Notes: generated by a model from the sequence alone, not told the origin. DNA of 64,000 bases from Peptococcaceae bacterium (GCA_009778595.1 WRJI01000001.1:32516-96515), one strand, 5' to 3'. Counted from the first letter of the stretch, positions 16,172-25,375 are shown. A program made the numbers and translations.

Positions 16172-16993
16172 TCACCGCGAAAACAGCTTCGTATAATTAT
16201 CCTCCAACAACCCCCGACCTACAACCGTGCCATGAGCGGGCAAAAAATAGCGGCAATGCGTGTCTAACAACACTTTCCACGACACGATCAAGCGATCAGG
16301 AAAATCCATAAAAGGCGGTCTGAGCTCAATTCGAAACGGATTAATCATCGTATCTCCTACCAAAGCCGCCTCATCATCAACAATGAAACAGACAGACCCC
16401 ACTGTATGACCAGGTGTATGCAGAACTTGAATCCCCACCCATGACATAACAAGATCCATCCGCCCTAAAGCGGGCTCTTTCTCCTCCAACGCGGAATCAA
16501 CCTGCTCCGAATCAGCTCCGGTCTGCGCCGAACCCGAATCACCTTGGGGCTTGAAAGCCGGATCCGCCGACAATCTATAGGTCAGCTCCGTAAAAATGTT
16601 GTTACAACAGGCCGGGAACCTCAGATCTCTATCCCCGGCAATATTCGCAGCGATCTTCGTCAATGCCATGGATCCTTTAGGTATACCGGTAGACCCCTCC
16701 CGCAAGAACGCCTCCTCGGACGAATGAACGAAAACAGGGCAACCATACTTCTCCTGAAGCTTCGCCACATTCCCCGCATGATCAAAATGCACATGGGTAA
16801 GCAAAACACCATGAAGGGCGTTAACACCCGTTTCCTCCAAACGCTTAAACAGCAAACCGCTCTCAAAACTAATACTTGTATCAACAAGCAACGCGATATT
16901 CCCTTTTCTAACTAAATAGCAATTGCATCTCATATCCATGAGCTTAATGATCTCAATCTTGTTCTTATGGGTCGTCCAGCTTTTCACACTCAC
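16172..16993 (-). CDS. Metallo-beta-lactamase-fold hydrolase
   Basis: About 273 residues. Zinc-binding motifs in order: LLTHVHFDHAGN (HxHxDH), HTPGHTVGSV, GDTMINPF and FLPAHGTVV. It is probably a glyoxalase II-like or lactonase-type hydrolase; the substrate cannot be stated. A low-complexity acidic insert (about residues 145-175, GDSGSAQTGADSEQVDSALEEKEP) sits between the second and third motifs and is not typical. The start is GTG right after GAGGAAGTT. It converges on the deleted ATPase gene with 22 bp between. Alone on its transcript. Confidence 0.88.
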   Translation of the reverse strand: MSVKSWTTHKNKIEIIKLMDMRCNCYLVRKGNIALLVDTSISFESGLLFKRLEETGVNALHGVLLTHVHFDHAGNVAKLQEKYGCPVFVHSSEEAFLREGSTGIPKGSMALTKIAANIAGDRDLRFPACCNNIFTELTYRLSADPAFKPQGDSGSAQTGADSEQVDSALEEKEPALGRMDLVMSWVGIQVLHTPGHTVGSVCFIVDDEAALVGDTMINPFRIELRPPFMDFPDRLIVSWKVLLDTHCRYFLPAHGTVVGRGLLEDNYTKLFSR

Positions 16994-17168
16994 AACTTCC
17001 TCAGAATTAACATAAGCTCGTACTCCGTCTAGAAATCCTTCCCTTAAAGCATCGTATTCTCCAAATACTCGAAATATCCTTCAATTATCTGCCAAGAAAA
17101 GCAAATGTCGATGAAAAAGTTGTTTGTGCTAAACTTGCCATGAGTCCCGTTTCCCACATCCCAACACA

Positions 17169-18326
17169 CTATCCCTTAAGAATCTCCACTGGATTACAAT
17201 TCTCTATACGGAGAACCGGTCTAATTAACGACACGGAAACGATAATCAGATTAATCACAGCCACAACAATAACGCTCCCGCCCGTCATTCTCAACGTCTC
17301 CCCATAAAAAACCACTGAAACCAACCCAGCCGCAAAATACGCCAACACCAGATAGAACCCAACCGCCAACACATTCGCCGCAATAATATTAATCCCCAAC
17401 TCAATCACACTCATCGCGAGAATCTTCGTATTCCGGTACCCATAAGCTTTCATAACCCCAATGGTTTTCTCCCTCTTCCGAAGTGTATTCGCAAGATTCT
17501 GCATAAGCAACATTAGCGTTAAAAGGATAATCATAAGCGAGACCACCATAATCACATTCCGGATACCCCTCAACGAATTAAAATACGTCATAGCGTTTTT
17601 TGTCCCATAACTGGTCAAAAACCCCATCCGCTCAATCTGCTCCGCGGTCACATCAATCTGTTCAACATCCTCCACATACACCAAAGCCCCCTTAGCCGCC
17701 GGAACCCCATTATCGTTCATACGCGCGTACATCTTCTGAAAAAGCGCCAACGACAGATAAGCCGGATTCCCCTCAACGTCCCCCTCTGTCGTATACACCC
17801 CCAGAACCTTAACCTCCATGACCTCCTGGACAACCTCCTCCTCAACCATCCTATCATAAACAACCCTGACGGCCCGGCCCACATAATCTCTTAACTTGGT
17901 CTCCTTCATCAAACTGACAGACAAATCCGGCAACACGATCCCTTCCGAGCCATCATACTCATAATCAGGCAACCGCACCGCTCTATCCAACCCATCAATC
18001 CGAAAAAAATAGATCGGTACATTCTCCGCCTCCTCCAGAAAAGCCGACGTATGATACCGGGGCAACACCGAACTCACATTAACAACATTTCCTAAACTGT
18101 TAATCGTTGCAATCGGCAGATCATCATTGATAATTCTGGGAGAAACCTCAATAATATTTTGCGACTTCAATGTCTCCAACTGACGCTTCAACGCCGCGTC
18201 AATCATGCTCCCTGAGCTGACCGCAAAAATAATCAACATATACGCCAACCCCATCAGGACAACAAACATCACAAACCGCAACTTTGCCTTCCGGATATTA
18301 TGAATCGCCAATTTGAAAACAGACAT
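17169..18326 (-). CDS. ABC transporter permease, FtsX/MacB type
   Basis: About 385 residues with an N-terminal membrane helix (FVMFVVLMGLAYMLIIFAVSSGS), a large extracytoplasmic domain (about residues 45-250) and three C-terminal helices ending in PVLRIENCNPVEILKG, the topology and C-terminal PxxIL motif of FtsX/MacB permeases. Such half-transporters pair with a LolD-type ATPase and drive mechanotransmission or export rather than classic transport. Start MSVFKLAIHNIRKAK follows GGGGTGCGAT. It is the last gene of a same-strand cluster with the ATPase 26 bp upstream. Substrate unknown; the secreted protein and anchored helical-repeat protein upstream are candidates. Confidence 0.9.
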   Translation of the reverse strand: MSVFKLAIHNIRKAKLRFVMFVVLMGLAYMLIIFAVSSGSMIDAALKRQLETLKSQNIIEVSPRIINDDLPIATINSLGNVVNVSSVLPRYHTSAFLEEAENVPIYFFRIDGLDRAVRLPDYEYDGSEGIVLPDLSVSLMKETKLRDYVGRAVRVVYDRMVEEEVVQEVMEVKVLGVYTTEGDVEGNPAYLSLALFQKMYARMNDNGVPAAKGALVYVEDVEQIDVTAEQIERMGFLTSYGTKNAMTYFNSLRGIRNVIMVVSLMIILLTLMLLMQNLANTLRKREKTIGVMKAYGYRNTKILAMSVIELGINIIAANVLAVGFYLVLAYFAAGLVSVVFYGETLRMTGGSVIVVAVINLIIVSVSLIRPVLRIENCNPVEILKG

Positions 18327-18352
18327 ATCGCACCCCGTTCTCTCAATTACCC

Positions 18353-19003
18353 TCATCGGGAATATTCAATCAAATTATCCGCAAACCTCTTATATGACTG
18401 ATTATGAGTCACAATAATAACCGTCTTCCCCTCCCGCTTCAACTCACACAACATCCGCATAATAGCGTTTGCCGTACTTTCATCCAGATTGCCCGTAGGC
18501 TCGTCGGCAATAATAACCGACCCCTCATTCGCCAACGCCCTCGCAATCGCCACACGTTGCTGCTCTCCCCCCGACAGATCCAACGGGTTGCTGTTGATCC
18601 TGTCCAACAACCCTACCTGAGCCAACAACTTAACCGCCCGATCCTGTTTCACCTTCCTGGATGCGCTCAACTCATGCATAGACAACATAACATTTGACAA
18701 CACATCCATATCGGGAATCAAATAAAACATCTGAAAAATAAAACCGATCTTCTGGGCCCGAAACATATCCCTATCCCGCTCACTCATCTCATAATAAGAC
18801 TTTCCGTCCATAATAACCCGCCCCCGCACAGGCTTCAGCAATCCTCCAATAATACTGATCAACGTGCTTTTACCCGAACCCGACGGCCCATAAATAATCG
18901 TCGTCGCCTGTTCGGGAATCACTGTACTAAACCTCTCAAATAGGGTTAACGTTCTGCCACCATCAATGAAATGATGGCTCACATCTCTCAGGACAATCTC
19001 CAT
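18353..19003 (-). CDS. ABC transporter ATP-binding protein, LolD/MacB type
   Basis: About 216 residues. Walker A YGPSGSGKSTLISIIGGLL, Q-loop IGFIFQMFYLIPDMDVLSNV, signature LDLSGGEQQRVAIARALAN, Walker B VIIADEPTGNLDE and the switch His in VTHNQSYKRFADNLIEYSR. The EPTGNLD form and short length match ATPases that partner FtsX/MacB permeases, and such a permease follows 26 bp downstream. Start MEIVLRDV is preferred: GAGGAAGGG lies upstream, and the 63 extra residues of the longer frame are unlike the family and are antisense to nothing known but overlap the end of the preceding gene. Confidence 0.93.
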   Translation of the reverse strand: MEIVLRDVSHHFIDGGRTLTLFERFSTVIPEQATTIIYGPSGSGKSTLISIIGGLLKPVRGRVIMDGKSYYEMSERDRDMFRAQKIGFIFQMFYLIPDMDVLSNVMLSMHELSASRKVKQDRAVKLLAQVGLLDRINSNPLDLSGGEQQRVAIARALANEGSVIIADEPTGNLDESTANAIMRMLCELKREGKTVIIVTHNQSYKRFADNLIEYSR

Positions 19004-19022
19004 ACAAAATCTATCCCTTCCT

Positions 19023-20633
19023 CTAATACAGTAAGATGGGCAACGGGTACTCCCTATTGTCAAGCATCCCTTCAGACAACATGCCACACATCGTCGTATA
19101 CAAAGAAATATTGGGGTCCTCAACAGAAATTGGGTACCCCCACTTCGTTTTAAGTGCCCTAAGCCTCTTTTTATCCATTGACCCCGTATCACTATAATGC
19201 ACCGAATCGATCAGCAGAATATAGTAGGCCTCAATAACGCTGACAACACTTCCCCTTAGAGCAATATATCGATCCAACCAGTCCTGCCTGACCTCCTCAC
19301 CCATCAAATCACACAACAAAATCATTGAATAAAGCTCAAGCCGATTCGCCTTTTGAACGTCGAATCCCCGAATTCTTTCACGAACACATCGCACAACATC
19401 CTCAGGTATTTCCGACACCCCCGATGACACCCTCGCGTAGATGGCGCAACCACACAACAACTCCCTGCCGGAAACCTTTTCATACTCAATAGCCGCAAGC
19501 CTGTTGAGGACAGCTTTTCGAGATCCCTCATCATGTTTCCCGCCAAGACTGTCGAAGGCCATAACAAGATAGTACAGATCTTCCGTCTTCAAAGATGATA
19601 AATATTCATAATCCTTCAACCGCCAGAGCATATCCCTCTCCAGATCCTGTAAATTGGGAACCCGCTCTCCCAATAACCGATAGATGGCAACGGCACCATA
19701 AGTGCCAAGGAAATCAACACTATCGTTAGGAATGTAACAATACGTGTTATCAGGCAACTTATACTTTTTGTCTAAACCCTCCAGATAGGCCCGAATCCGT
19801 TTCTCAGTATCCCCATCCAATTCGTCCAAAGCATTTAAACACTCAAGGCTCAACCGGATAATCGTCAAATCAGAGACATTGAGGAGCACCCCTCTGATAT
19901 CATTCACTATGTTCGTGTCAAGACCCGGTACATAATCTGAATAACCGCACAATTCGGTAAAATACATGAAATCAATAATGTACTCAATGCCAATATCGCG
20001 TCTGTTGAATATAGGCTCAAAGGCCGCCAGAAACCTGTGATCCAACTCGTACTCCACCTCAAAGAAATCAGCTAAACAAACCACAGCGTACATTCTCTTC
20101 AGGCTGGTCTCCTGATTGATGGCTTGCAGCTCTTCTTCGACCCTCCACAAAATCTTCTCACGATGGTTAATCTCAATCCCATAAGGATCAATAGCCCTGA
20201 TAGAATAATACGTATCCAACCAGTCATCATCATCGCTATTCTCTGCTGAATGATGAAACAACCCGCTATCCGCGTCCTGATACTTCCACACCACCAGACC
20301 GATCTCATATTTCTGTTCATCTGTCAACGGAATCGCCGCTTTGTAGAGCAGATAAAGTCCATACAGGCTCTGTGTATCCACCGGTATCTCAACAGCAATA
20401 GGATCAATCATATCACCAAGCTCCCAATAAATCCTGCGCATAGAGCTTGTGGGGAACAATTCCGTCTCGCGTCCATACTCCGCAACCGTATCCATGAAAT
20501 ATGAATTCATCTGCTGTCTTCCTGCCAGATGGTCCAACAAGTCACCTTCACTTTTTGTGAACAAAAAATAGGCTATCCCCCCGGCAACAACCGCAATAGC
20601 AGCAACCAAAAAAATCACGAACCGATTTCTCAA
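19023..20633 (-). CDS. Membrane-anchored helical-repeat protein, possible alpha/alpha toroid
   Basis: About 536 residues. An N-terminal membrane helix (RFVIFLVAAIAVVAGGIAYFLF) is followed by a long extracytoplasmic region built of repeated helix pairs with motifs such as LDTYYSIRAIDPYG, LYGLYLLYKAAI, FFEVEYELDHRFLAAF and YGAVAIYRLLG. The spacing resembles the alpha/alpha barrels of prenyltransferase/squalene-cyclase-like proteins, but no catalytic motif (for example QW or DXDD) is evident, so I do not assign enzyme activity. The start is TTG 20633, spaced 7 nt from GAGGAGG; an ATG at 20717 has no ribosome site. It lies 19 bp upstream of the ABC ATPase and follows the secreted-protein gene, suggesting joint function. 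Confidence 0.78.
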   Translation of the reverse strand: MRNRFVIFLVAAIAVVAGGIAYFLFTKSEGDLLDHLAGRQQMNSYFMDTVAEYGRETELFPTSSMRRIYWELGDMIDPIAVEIPVDTQSLYGLYLLYKAAIPLTDEQKYEIGLVVWKYQDADSGLFHHSAENSDDDDWLDTYYSIRAIDPYGIEINHREKILWRVEEELQAINQETSLKRMYAVVCLADFFEVEYELDHRFLAAFEPIFNRRDIGIEYIIDFMYFTELCGYSDYVPGLDTNIVNDIRGVLLNVSDLTIIRLSLECLNALDELDGDTEKRIRAYLEGLDKKYKLPDNTYCYIPNDSVDFLGTYGAVAIYRLLGERVPNLQDLERDMLWRLKDYEYLSSLKTEDLYYLVMAFDSLGGKHDEGSRKAVLNRLAAIEYEKVSGRELLCGCAIYARVSSGVSEIPEDVVRCVRERIRGFDVQKANRLELYSMILLCDLMGEEVRQDWLDRYIALRGSVVSVIEAYYILLIDSVHYSDTGSMDKKRLRALKTKWGYPISVEDPNISLYTTMCGMLSEGMLDNREYPLPILLY

Positions 20634-20723
20634 AGGGACAACCTCCTCACAGACAAACCACCGGCTCCAATCGGTATGAGGCAGCAAAACCGCCCCATAC
20701 CAACCAGCCAAAACCATCGCCTA

Positions 20724-21254
20724 TTATATTCTGTCAAGCTGCCAAGTATGCGCCTGATTGCTAAAAGGCTGACCATCGAGATACACCGACATTTTCGAAT
20801 AGGCATTAATCGTACGGCAAGTGCTAAAAGCCCCGGAGTTGGCAATATTGTTGTAAGAATTGAACCCGCGATAATAGTTGTTCGCTTTAGCTGTCGTAAA
20901 CGTAGCCGTATTCGACGTCTGAGAAAGTGTCGTCCCCGCACCTGCCCCGCTGTTAGAAACAGATAACGAGACACTAAACCCAATCGCCTTAACCTCCAGG
21001 TACTGCGTATTAACATGATCCCGAATCGTTTTCGTCGCATTAAACACCCAAGAAGATGTTGTCACATCGAACGAAGATTTCAACCCCACCGGTAACCCTT
21101 TTGCGGTGCTCATCCATACCCGACACTCCAAGTCAGCCACCTTTTTGTTCAAAACATACGCAGCTTTTGTCTCTGTCTTTTGCCAGCCTCCAAACATCAC
21201 AGGAAGCAACAAAAGTACCAGAACCAATCCCATCGCCATGACCCGTCTGCTCAT
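20724..21254 (-). CDS. Secreted protein of unknown function
   Basis: About 176 residues. An Arg-rich start and hydrophobic helix (MGLVLVLLLLPVMFGGW) look like a Sec signal peptide, followed by a Ser/Thr/Asn/Gly-rich domain with alternating hydrophobic residues (IGFSVSLSVSNSGAGAGTTLSQ) consistent with beta structure. Two Cys remain (DLECRVW and FSTCRTI), possibly a disulfide. No known family recognised. Start MSRRVMAMG follows AAGGAGGAATGTGAGA. It heads the same-strand set with the anchored helical-repeat protein and the ABC transporter, so it may be the exported or sensed factor. Confidence 0.8.
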   Translation of the reverse strand: MSRRVMAMGLVLVLLLLPVMFGGWQKTETKAAYVLNKKVADLECRVWMSTAKGLPVGLKSSFDVTTSSWVFNATKTIRDHVNTQYLEVKAIGFSVSLSVSNSGAGAGTTLSQTSNTATFTTAKANNYYRGFNSYNNIANSGAFSTCRTINAYSKMSVYLDGQPFSNQAHTWQLDRI

Positions 21255-21392
21255 TCTCACATTCCTCCTTAGAAATAGATAATAGAACCTAATATCCATT
21301 TTAAACAACGCCAAAGATCTTTTCCTAACAAAAAAGTTACAAAAATCTCAAAGTTTTTCGGGCAACACCTTACCTCGTTTTTGAACTACGCC

Positions 21393-22175
21393 TCAACCAC
21401 CGACATTTTCGTCAAACATCCCATCTGTCGATTCATCTTGCTCATCCGCCCCAGTCGGTTTGTCTGCCGACCGGTCAACCGCACTGCCCGTTAACCTGTT
21501 CGTCGAAGCATCCTCCAACCTGTAGCCATACTTATGCACCGTCCGAATAACACTAAACAGTCCCAGTTTTTTACGCAACCCGGAAATCTTCACATCAACA
21601 GTATGGGTTCCGCCAAAATAATCGGTCCCCCAAACCACATCAAGAATCATTTGACGGGACAAAGTCTGGTTCCGATGCCTCACCAACAAAGATAATACAT
21701 TAAACTCCTTAGGATTTAGCAGAATCTCCCTTCCGTTTTTCCATACCGACCGGTTCGCCAAATCAATCACAAGCTCCCCCAACCGCACCACAGTATTTAA
21801 CTTGCCCCGACGTTCCAACGTTTTGATAACCCGCGCGAATACTCGCCGGAAATCGGCCGGCATTGTGACACAATCCTCCGCGCCGGCACTTAGAGCCCTG
21901 ATTTCCGCCGAAAAGTCCCTTTGAGCCGTTAAACAAATCACAGGAATATCATAGCGATTCATCACCATAAACGTAAGCAGATCAAACCCGGTCCCATTAG
22001 GCAAATCGAGATTTAATAACGCCAGATCATAAGAAGAATCTATAGCCAAGGATTCGGTTGCTTCACGAGAATTGACAAACACAGCGCAATCAAAGCCCGC
22101 CCGGTTCAGATTGGCCACACAATCCCTCAGAACCCCATCATCGTCCACCACCACCATAATTCTATTCTTTATCAC
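21393..22175 (-). CDS. Atypical OmpR/PhoB-family response regulator (receiver lacks phospho-Asp)
   Basis: About 260 residues: a receiver (about 5-120) and a winged-helix DNA-binding domain (LGELVIDLANRSVWKNGREILLNPKEFNVLSLLVRH, VWGTDYFGGTHTVDVKISGLRKKLG, IRTVHKYGYRLE). The acidic pair VVVDDDG is kept, but the phospho-acceptor position in LLNLDLPNGTG is Asn where the family has LLDLxLP, and the switch Lys is Met (VTMPADF). Phosphorylation-independent control is inferred. No histidine kinase is adjacent. Start is uncertain: GTG 22175 has GGGGTGAACG upstream; an ATG at 22292 would add 39 residues encoded by 15-bp repeats. About 140 bp upstream of the secreted-protein gene. Confidence 0.85.
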   Translation of the reverse strand: MIKNRIMVVVDDDGVLRDCVANLNRAGFDCAVFVNSREATESLAIDSSYDLALLNLDLPNGTGFDLLTFMVMNRYDIPVICLTAQRDFSAEIRALSAGAEDCVTMPADFRRVFARVIKTLERRGKLNTVVRLGELVIDLANRSVWKNGREILLNPKEFNVLSLLVRHRNQTLSRQMILDVVWGTDYFGGTHTVDVKISGLRKKLGLFSVIRTVHKYGYRLEDASTNRLTGSAVDRSADKPTGADEQDESTDGMFDENVGG

Positions 22176-22192
22176 ACCGTTCACCCCAATCA

Positions 22193-22275
22193 CGATTTCA
22201 TCAACAACAATTTCATCAACCACAATTTCATCAATCACGATCTCATCAATCACAATTTCATCAATCACAATTTCG
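22193..22275 (-). repeat. 15-bp tandem repeats at the 5' end of the response regulator gene
   Basis: About five or six copies of a 15-bp unit reading ATTGTGATTGATGAA on the minus strand. They are in frame and would encode (IVIDE)n if translation begins at 22292; if it begins at GTG 22175 they are a repetitive leader. Confidence 0.85.
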
Positions 22276-22479
22276 CAACCGCTTTTCGTCATAAACGCCC
22301 ATGAATAATAAAGGCTTATTTGGAGTATTCTATCGCATCATACTCTATTTAAGCGATTCCTGACCACTAATTGTTAGAATACACGCAAAAGCATACCCTG
22401 TCAAGAATGTGTACGCCAAATCATACATTCATAATTGAGTTGGTCCGCTGTATGATAAAAACAAGGACGGTGAGAAACA
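22276..22479. other. Divergent regulatory region between response regulator and XRE genes
   Basis: About 200 bp, AT-rich, between two divergent regulator genes. TCATACA near 22421 and TGTATGA near 22453 form a widely spaced inverted pair that could be an operator for the XRE protein; this is only suggestive. No clear full promoter could be fixed by eye. Confidence 0.3.
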
Positions 22480-22818
22480 ATGCGTAGAATAGCAGAATTG
22501 CGAAAGAAACACAAACTATCTCAATTCAAGTTAGCAGAGAAACTTGGCTTATCCCAACAAACCATCAGCAAATACGAGCGTGGTAAAATAGAACCTGACA
22601 TTGGCACCTTGAAATCCCTCGCCAACATCTTTAACGTGAGTGTCGGATACCTGGTAGAGAGCACAAATCTCCCCAACAAGGATGACGAAAACATCCCAGC
22701 CCCTCTCTACATGCAAATTGCCCAGGAAGCCCAAAACCACCACCTTGCTGAGAAAGACGTCCTTTATGTTCTCGATTTATGTCGGAGACTGGGAGGTACC
22801 TCCGCGACTTCGCGTTAG
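22480..22818 (+). CDS. XRE-family helix-turn-helix regulator
   Basis: About 112 residues. Residues 1-60 form a Cro/C1-type domain: IAELRKKHKLSQFKLAEKLG, then LSQQTISKYERGKIEPDIGTL and LANIFNVSVGYLVEST. The short C-terminal part (QIAQEAQNHHLAEKDVLYVLDLCRRL) is helical and may mediate dimerisation. Such small regulators commonly repress their own and neighbouring promoters. It is divergent from the atypical response regulator across 190-300 bp, so it is a candidate regulator of the cluster at 17.2-22.2 kb. It is convergent with hppA. Confidence 0.9.
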   Translation: MRRIAELRKKHKLSQFKLAEKLGLSQQTISKYERGKIEPDIGTLKSLANIFNVSVGYLVESTNLPNKDDENIPAPLYMQIAQEAQNHHLAEKDVLYVLDLCRRLGGTSATSR

Positions 22819-22868
22819 CGCCCACGGAATCAGAATGGTATCCCATCCCCAATCAACAGTGAAGAAAA

Positions 22869-22898
22869 GGGGGCCTGCCGCAAACGCGGCAAGCCCCC
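22869..22898 (-). terminator. Rho-independent terminator after hppA
   Basis: Minus-strand stem GGGGGCTTGCCGC/GCGGCAGGCCCCC (one mismatch, loop GTTT) followed by TTTTCTTC. It stands between the convergent XRE gene and hppA and has a strong T tract only on the hppA side. Confidence 0.88.
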
Positions 22899-22915
22899 TT
22901 GCATTATTCACACAC

Positions 22916-25000
22916 TTACTGCCCCAGCCATGCGCTGAGCATCGCCAGCAACCCATCCCAATTTATCAAGAAAGGCGCGATAATCAGCGAAATCGTCCCC
23001 ATGACCTTAATCAACGCGTTTAGCGACGGCCCCGCTGTATCCTTAAAAGGATCCCCCACAGTATCGCCGATAACAGCCGCGGCATGGGTCGGCGTACCTT
23101 TGCCGCCCTTATACCCTTTCTCGATGAACTTCTTTGCGTTATCCCAAGCCCCGCCGGCGTTCGCCATAAAGATCGCCATCAGGAACCCGGACACCGTCCC
23201 TCCGGCCAACATTCCTCCCAAAGCCATTTTGCCCAGGAGAAGCGCCACCAACAAAGGCGTCCCCACAGCCAACAACCCGGGAACAATCATCTGACGGATC
23301 GCGGCTTTTGTCGAAATATCAACACAAGCGGCATAATCCGCTTTCGCTTTTCCTTCCATCAACCCAGGAATCTCCTTGAACTGCCGACGCACCTCAGCGA
23401 TCATCTCAAAAGCCGCCTTACTCACAGCCTGCATACAATAAGCAGAGAACAGAAACGGCAACGCTGCCCCGATAAACACACCGATAATCGTCACCGGTTC
23501 CAGAATATTAATAACCTCCAGACCCGCCAGCCCTTTAAAAGCGTGGAAAAGCGCCAACGCCGTAATCGCCGCCGACCCAATCGCGAACCCTTTCGCCACT
23601 GCCGCTGTGGTGTTTCCCACAGCATCCAACTCATCCGTGGTTTCACGGACACTCGGCTCCAACTCGGCCATCTCCGCGATACCGCCGGCGTTGTCGGCCA
23701 CAGGACCAAAAGAATCGATAGCCACAATGATCCCCGCCGTCGACAACATAGCCATAGCCGCGACAGCGATGCCATAGACTCCGGCCAACTCGAAAGAAGC
23801 CCAAGTCGCGATACAAATGGTAATAACCGGCGCGGCCGTACTCTTCAGACCCACAGATAAACCGGTAATAATATTCGTCGCCGGTCCTGTCTCAGAAGCC
23901 TCGGCAATCGAACGGGCCGGCTTTCTTTTGCTGGATGTGAAATGCTCGGTAATAAGGCCGATGGCGATATTCACCAACAACCCGCAAACAACAGCACCAA
24001 AAACCCGCATAGGGGACACCATCAAACCTTCAACTTCGAACTCGGCAGGGAGGAGCCAGAAAACAAGGCCCAGAGACCCCAGCGCCGTCAAAATATTGGT
24101 CCCCCACAACCCTCTGTTCAGAGCCATCTGGGGATTCGCTTTTTCCCCGGTACGAACCAGGAAACAAGCCGCAATCGAGCTCAGAAGCCCGACCACCCCG
24201 ATCATAATAAACAAGGCGGCACCTTGCCATAGGTTCCCTGTCAGAAATATCGCGCCAATCAACATCCCGGCAATCGCCGTGGCCGCGTAAGATTCGAACA
24301 AATCGGCGCCCATACCGGCCGTATCCCCAACGTTATCCCCAACATTATCGGCGATAACCGCGGGGTTACGGGGATCATCCTCAGGAATACCGGCCTCAAC
24401 CTTGCCCACAAGATCCGCCCCCACATCAGCCGCCTTGGTATAAATACCGCCGCCGACGCGGGCAAACAACGCAATCGCGCTGGCGCCAAAAGCAAAAGAA
24501 TTAATAATTTCCGCATCCTTAAACAATAAGAACAACCCGGCCACACCCAGAAGTCCCAACGCCGCCACAGACAGCCCCATAACAGCACCGCCCCTGAAAG
24601 AAACCCCCAAAGCTTTATTCAGGCTTGTCCTGGCCGCTTCGGTTGTCCGCGCGTTCGCTCTGGTCGTAACACTCATCCCGATATAGCCGGCCACCGCCGA
24701 CAGTACAGAACCGGCCAGGAATGAAACAGCTGTCTTCCAGCCGATTTCCCAACCCCTCTCACTCAACCCGATTAAAACCAGCAGTCCGGTAAAAATCACC
24801 GCAACAAACGGAATCAGCGTCCTGTACTGCCGATTCAAAAAAGCCATAGCCCCTTCCTGAATCGCCTTAGAAATCTCCTGCATCTTTTCGTTCCCGGGAC
24901 TTTTACGCATCACGTTGGAAACAAAAAAACCCGCCATCAGCAAGCCAATCAAGCCGACAACGACACCCACCCAAGGGGCATAACTATCCACCCATACCAT
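22916..25000 (-). CDS. hppA: Membrane ion-translocating pyrophosphatase
   Basis: About 694 residues and about 16 membrane helices. It couples PPi hydrolysis to proton or sodium pumping. Catalytic motifs seen: GGGIYTKAADVGADLVGKVE, DNVGDNVGDTAGMGADLFESYA and DTVGDPFKDTAGPSLN. The determinant GNTTAA has Ala rather than Lys, which places it in the potassium-dependent class; whether the ion is H+ or Na+ cannot be decided by eye. It gives an anaerobe a membrane gradient from biosynthetic PPi. Start MVWVDSYAPWVG follows GAGGTAACAGGGAAA. Terminator downstream; secG upstream on the same strand with a hairpin between. Confidence 0.95.
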   Translation of the reverse strand: MVWVDSYAPWVGVVVGLIGLLMAGFFVSNVMRKSPGNEKMQEISKAIQEGAMAFLNRQYRTLIPFVAVIFTGLLVLIGLSERGWEIGWKTAVSFLAGSVLSAVAGYIGMSVTTRANARTTEAARTSLNKALGVSFRGGAVMGLSVAALGLLGVAGLFLLFKDAEIINSFAFGASAIALFARVGGGIYTKAADVGADLVGKVEAGIPEDDPRNPAVIADNVGDNVGDTAGMGADLFESYAATAIAGMLIGAIFLTGNLWQGAALFIMIGVVGLLSSIAACFLVRTGEKANPQMALNRGLWGTNILTALGSLGLVFWLLPAEFEVEGLMVSPMRVFGAVVCGLLVNIAIGLITEHFTSSKRKPARSIAEASETGPATNIITGLSVGLKSTAAPVITICIATWASFELAGVYGIAVAAMAMLSTAGIIVAIDSFGPVADNAGGIAEMAELEPSVRETTDELDAVGNTTAAVAKGFAIGSAAITALALFHAFKGLAGLEVINILEPVTIIGVFIGAALPFLFSAYCMQAVSKAAFEMIAEVRRQFKEIPGLMEGKAKADYAACVDISTKAAIRQMIVPGLLAVGTPLLVALLLGKMALGGMLAGGTVSGFLMAIFMANAGGAWDNAKKFIEKGYKGGKGTPTHAAAVIGDTVGDPFKDTAGPSLNALIKVMGTISLIIAPFLINWDGLLAMLSAWLGQ

Positions 25001-25072
25001 TTTCCCTGTTACCTCCTCGCTATTATTCGCTTAGCGCCTTCTCATGTTCCTATGTTCTCACCTGGCGTGTGA

Positions 25073-25109
25073 AAGATCCGAGGTTGCATCTCGCAAAACC
25101 TCAGATCTT
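25073..25109. terminator. Imperfect hairpin between secG and hppA, probable terminator
   Basis: Arms AAGATCCGAGGTT (25073-25085) and AACCTCAGATCTT (25097-25109) pair over 13 bp with one G-T pair. On the plus strand it is followed by AATTTTT and on the minus strand by TTCAC, so the T tract for secG is poor. Confidence 0.5.
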
Positions 25110-25114
25110 AATTT

Positions 25115-25375
25115 TTAGAAAGTTCCCGTAAAGAAACATAATCCCAAAGAGCTCACCAAAAAAACAACGGCACACGCGATACTCAGCTTCGACAAGAAGG
25201 CGTCCATCCCCTTGGCCTTTTTACTGCCAAAAAGCTGTTCACTGGCACCGGCAATGCTGCCGGAAAGCCCCGCGGATTTTCCCGACTGCAACAAAACTGT
25301 GGCAATAAGCCCAATGGAAGCAATCGCAAGCAATACCAAACAAATAATCGACATGACATCATTCAACACGCTCAC
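25115..25375 (-). CDS. secG: Preprotein translocase subunit SecG
   Basis: About 86 residues, usual for Bacillota. Two membrane helices (MSIICLVLLAIASIGLIATVLLQ and LSIACAVVFLVSSLGLCFF) flank the conserved loop LLQSGKSAGLSGSIAGASEQLFGSKKAKG. It is the accessory subunit of the SecYEG channel. In many Bacillota secG precedes rnr and smpB; here it precedes hppA instead. Start preceded by GAAAGGGGTGAGC. Confidence 0.95.
   Translation of the reverse strand: MSVLNDVMSIICLVLLAIASIGLIATVLLQSGKSAGLSGSIAGASEQLFGSKKAKGMDAFLSKLSIACAVVFLVSSLGLCFFTGTF

Noticed and set aside
17020..17036. GTACTCCGTCTAG as another end of the spoIIIA-type element
   Set aside because: Only ten bases match and the second arm is absent; could be chance.
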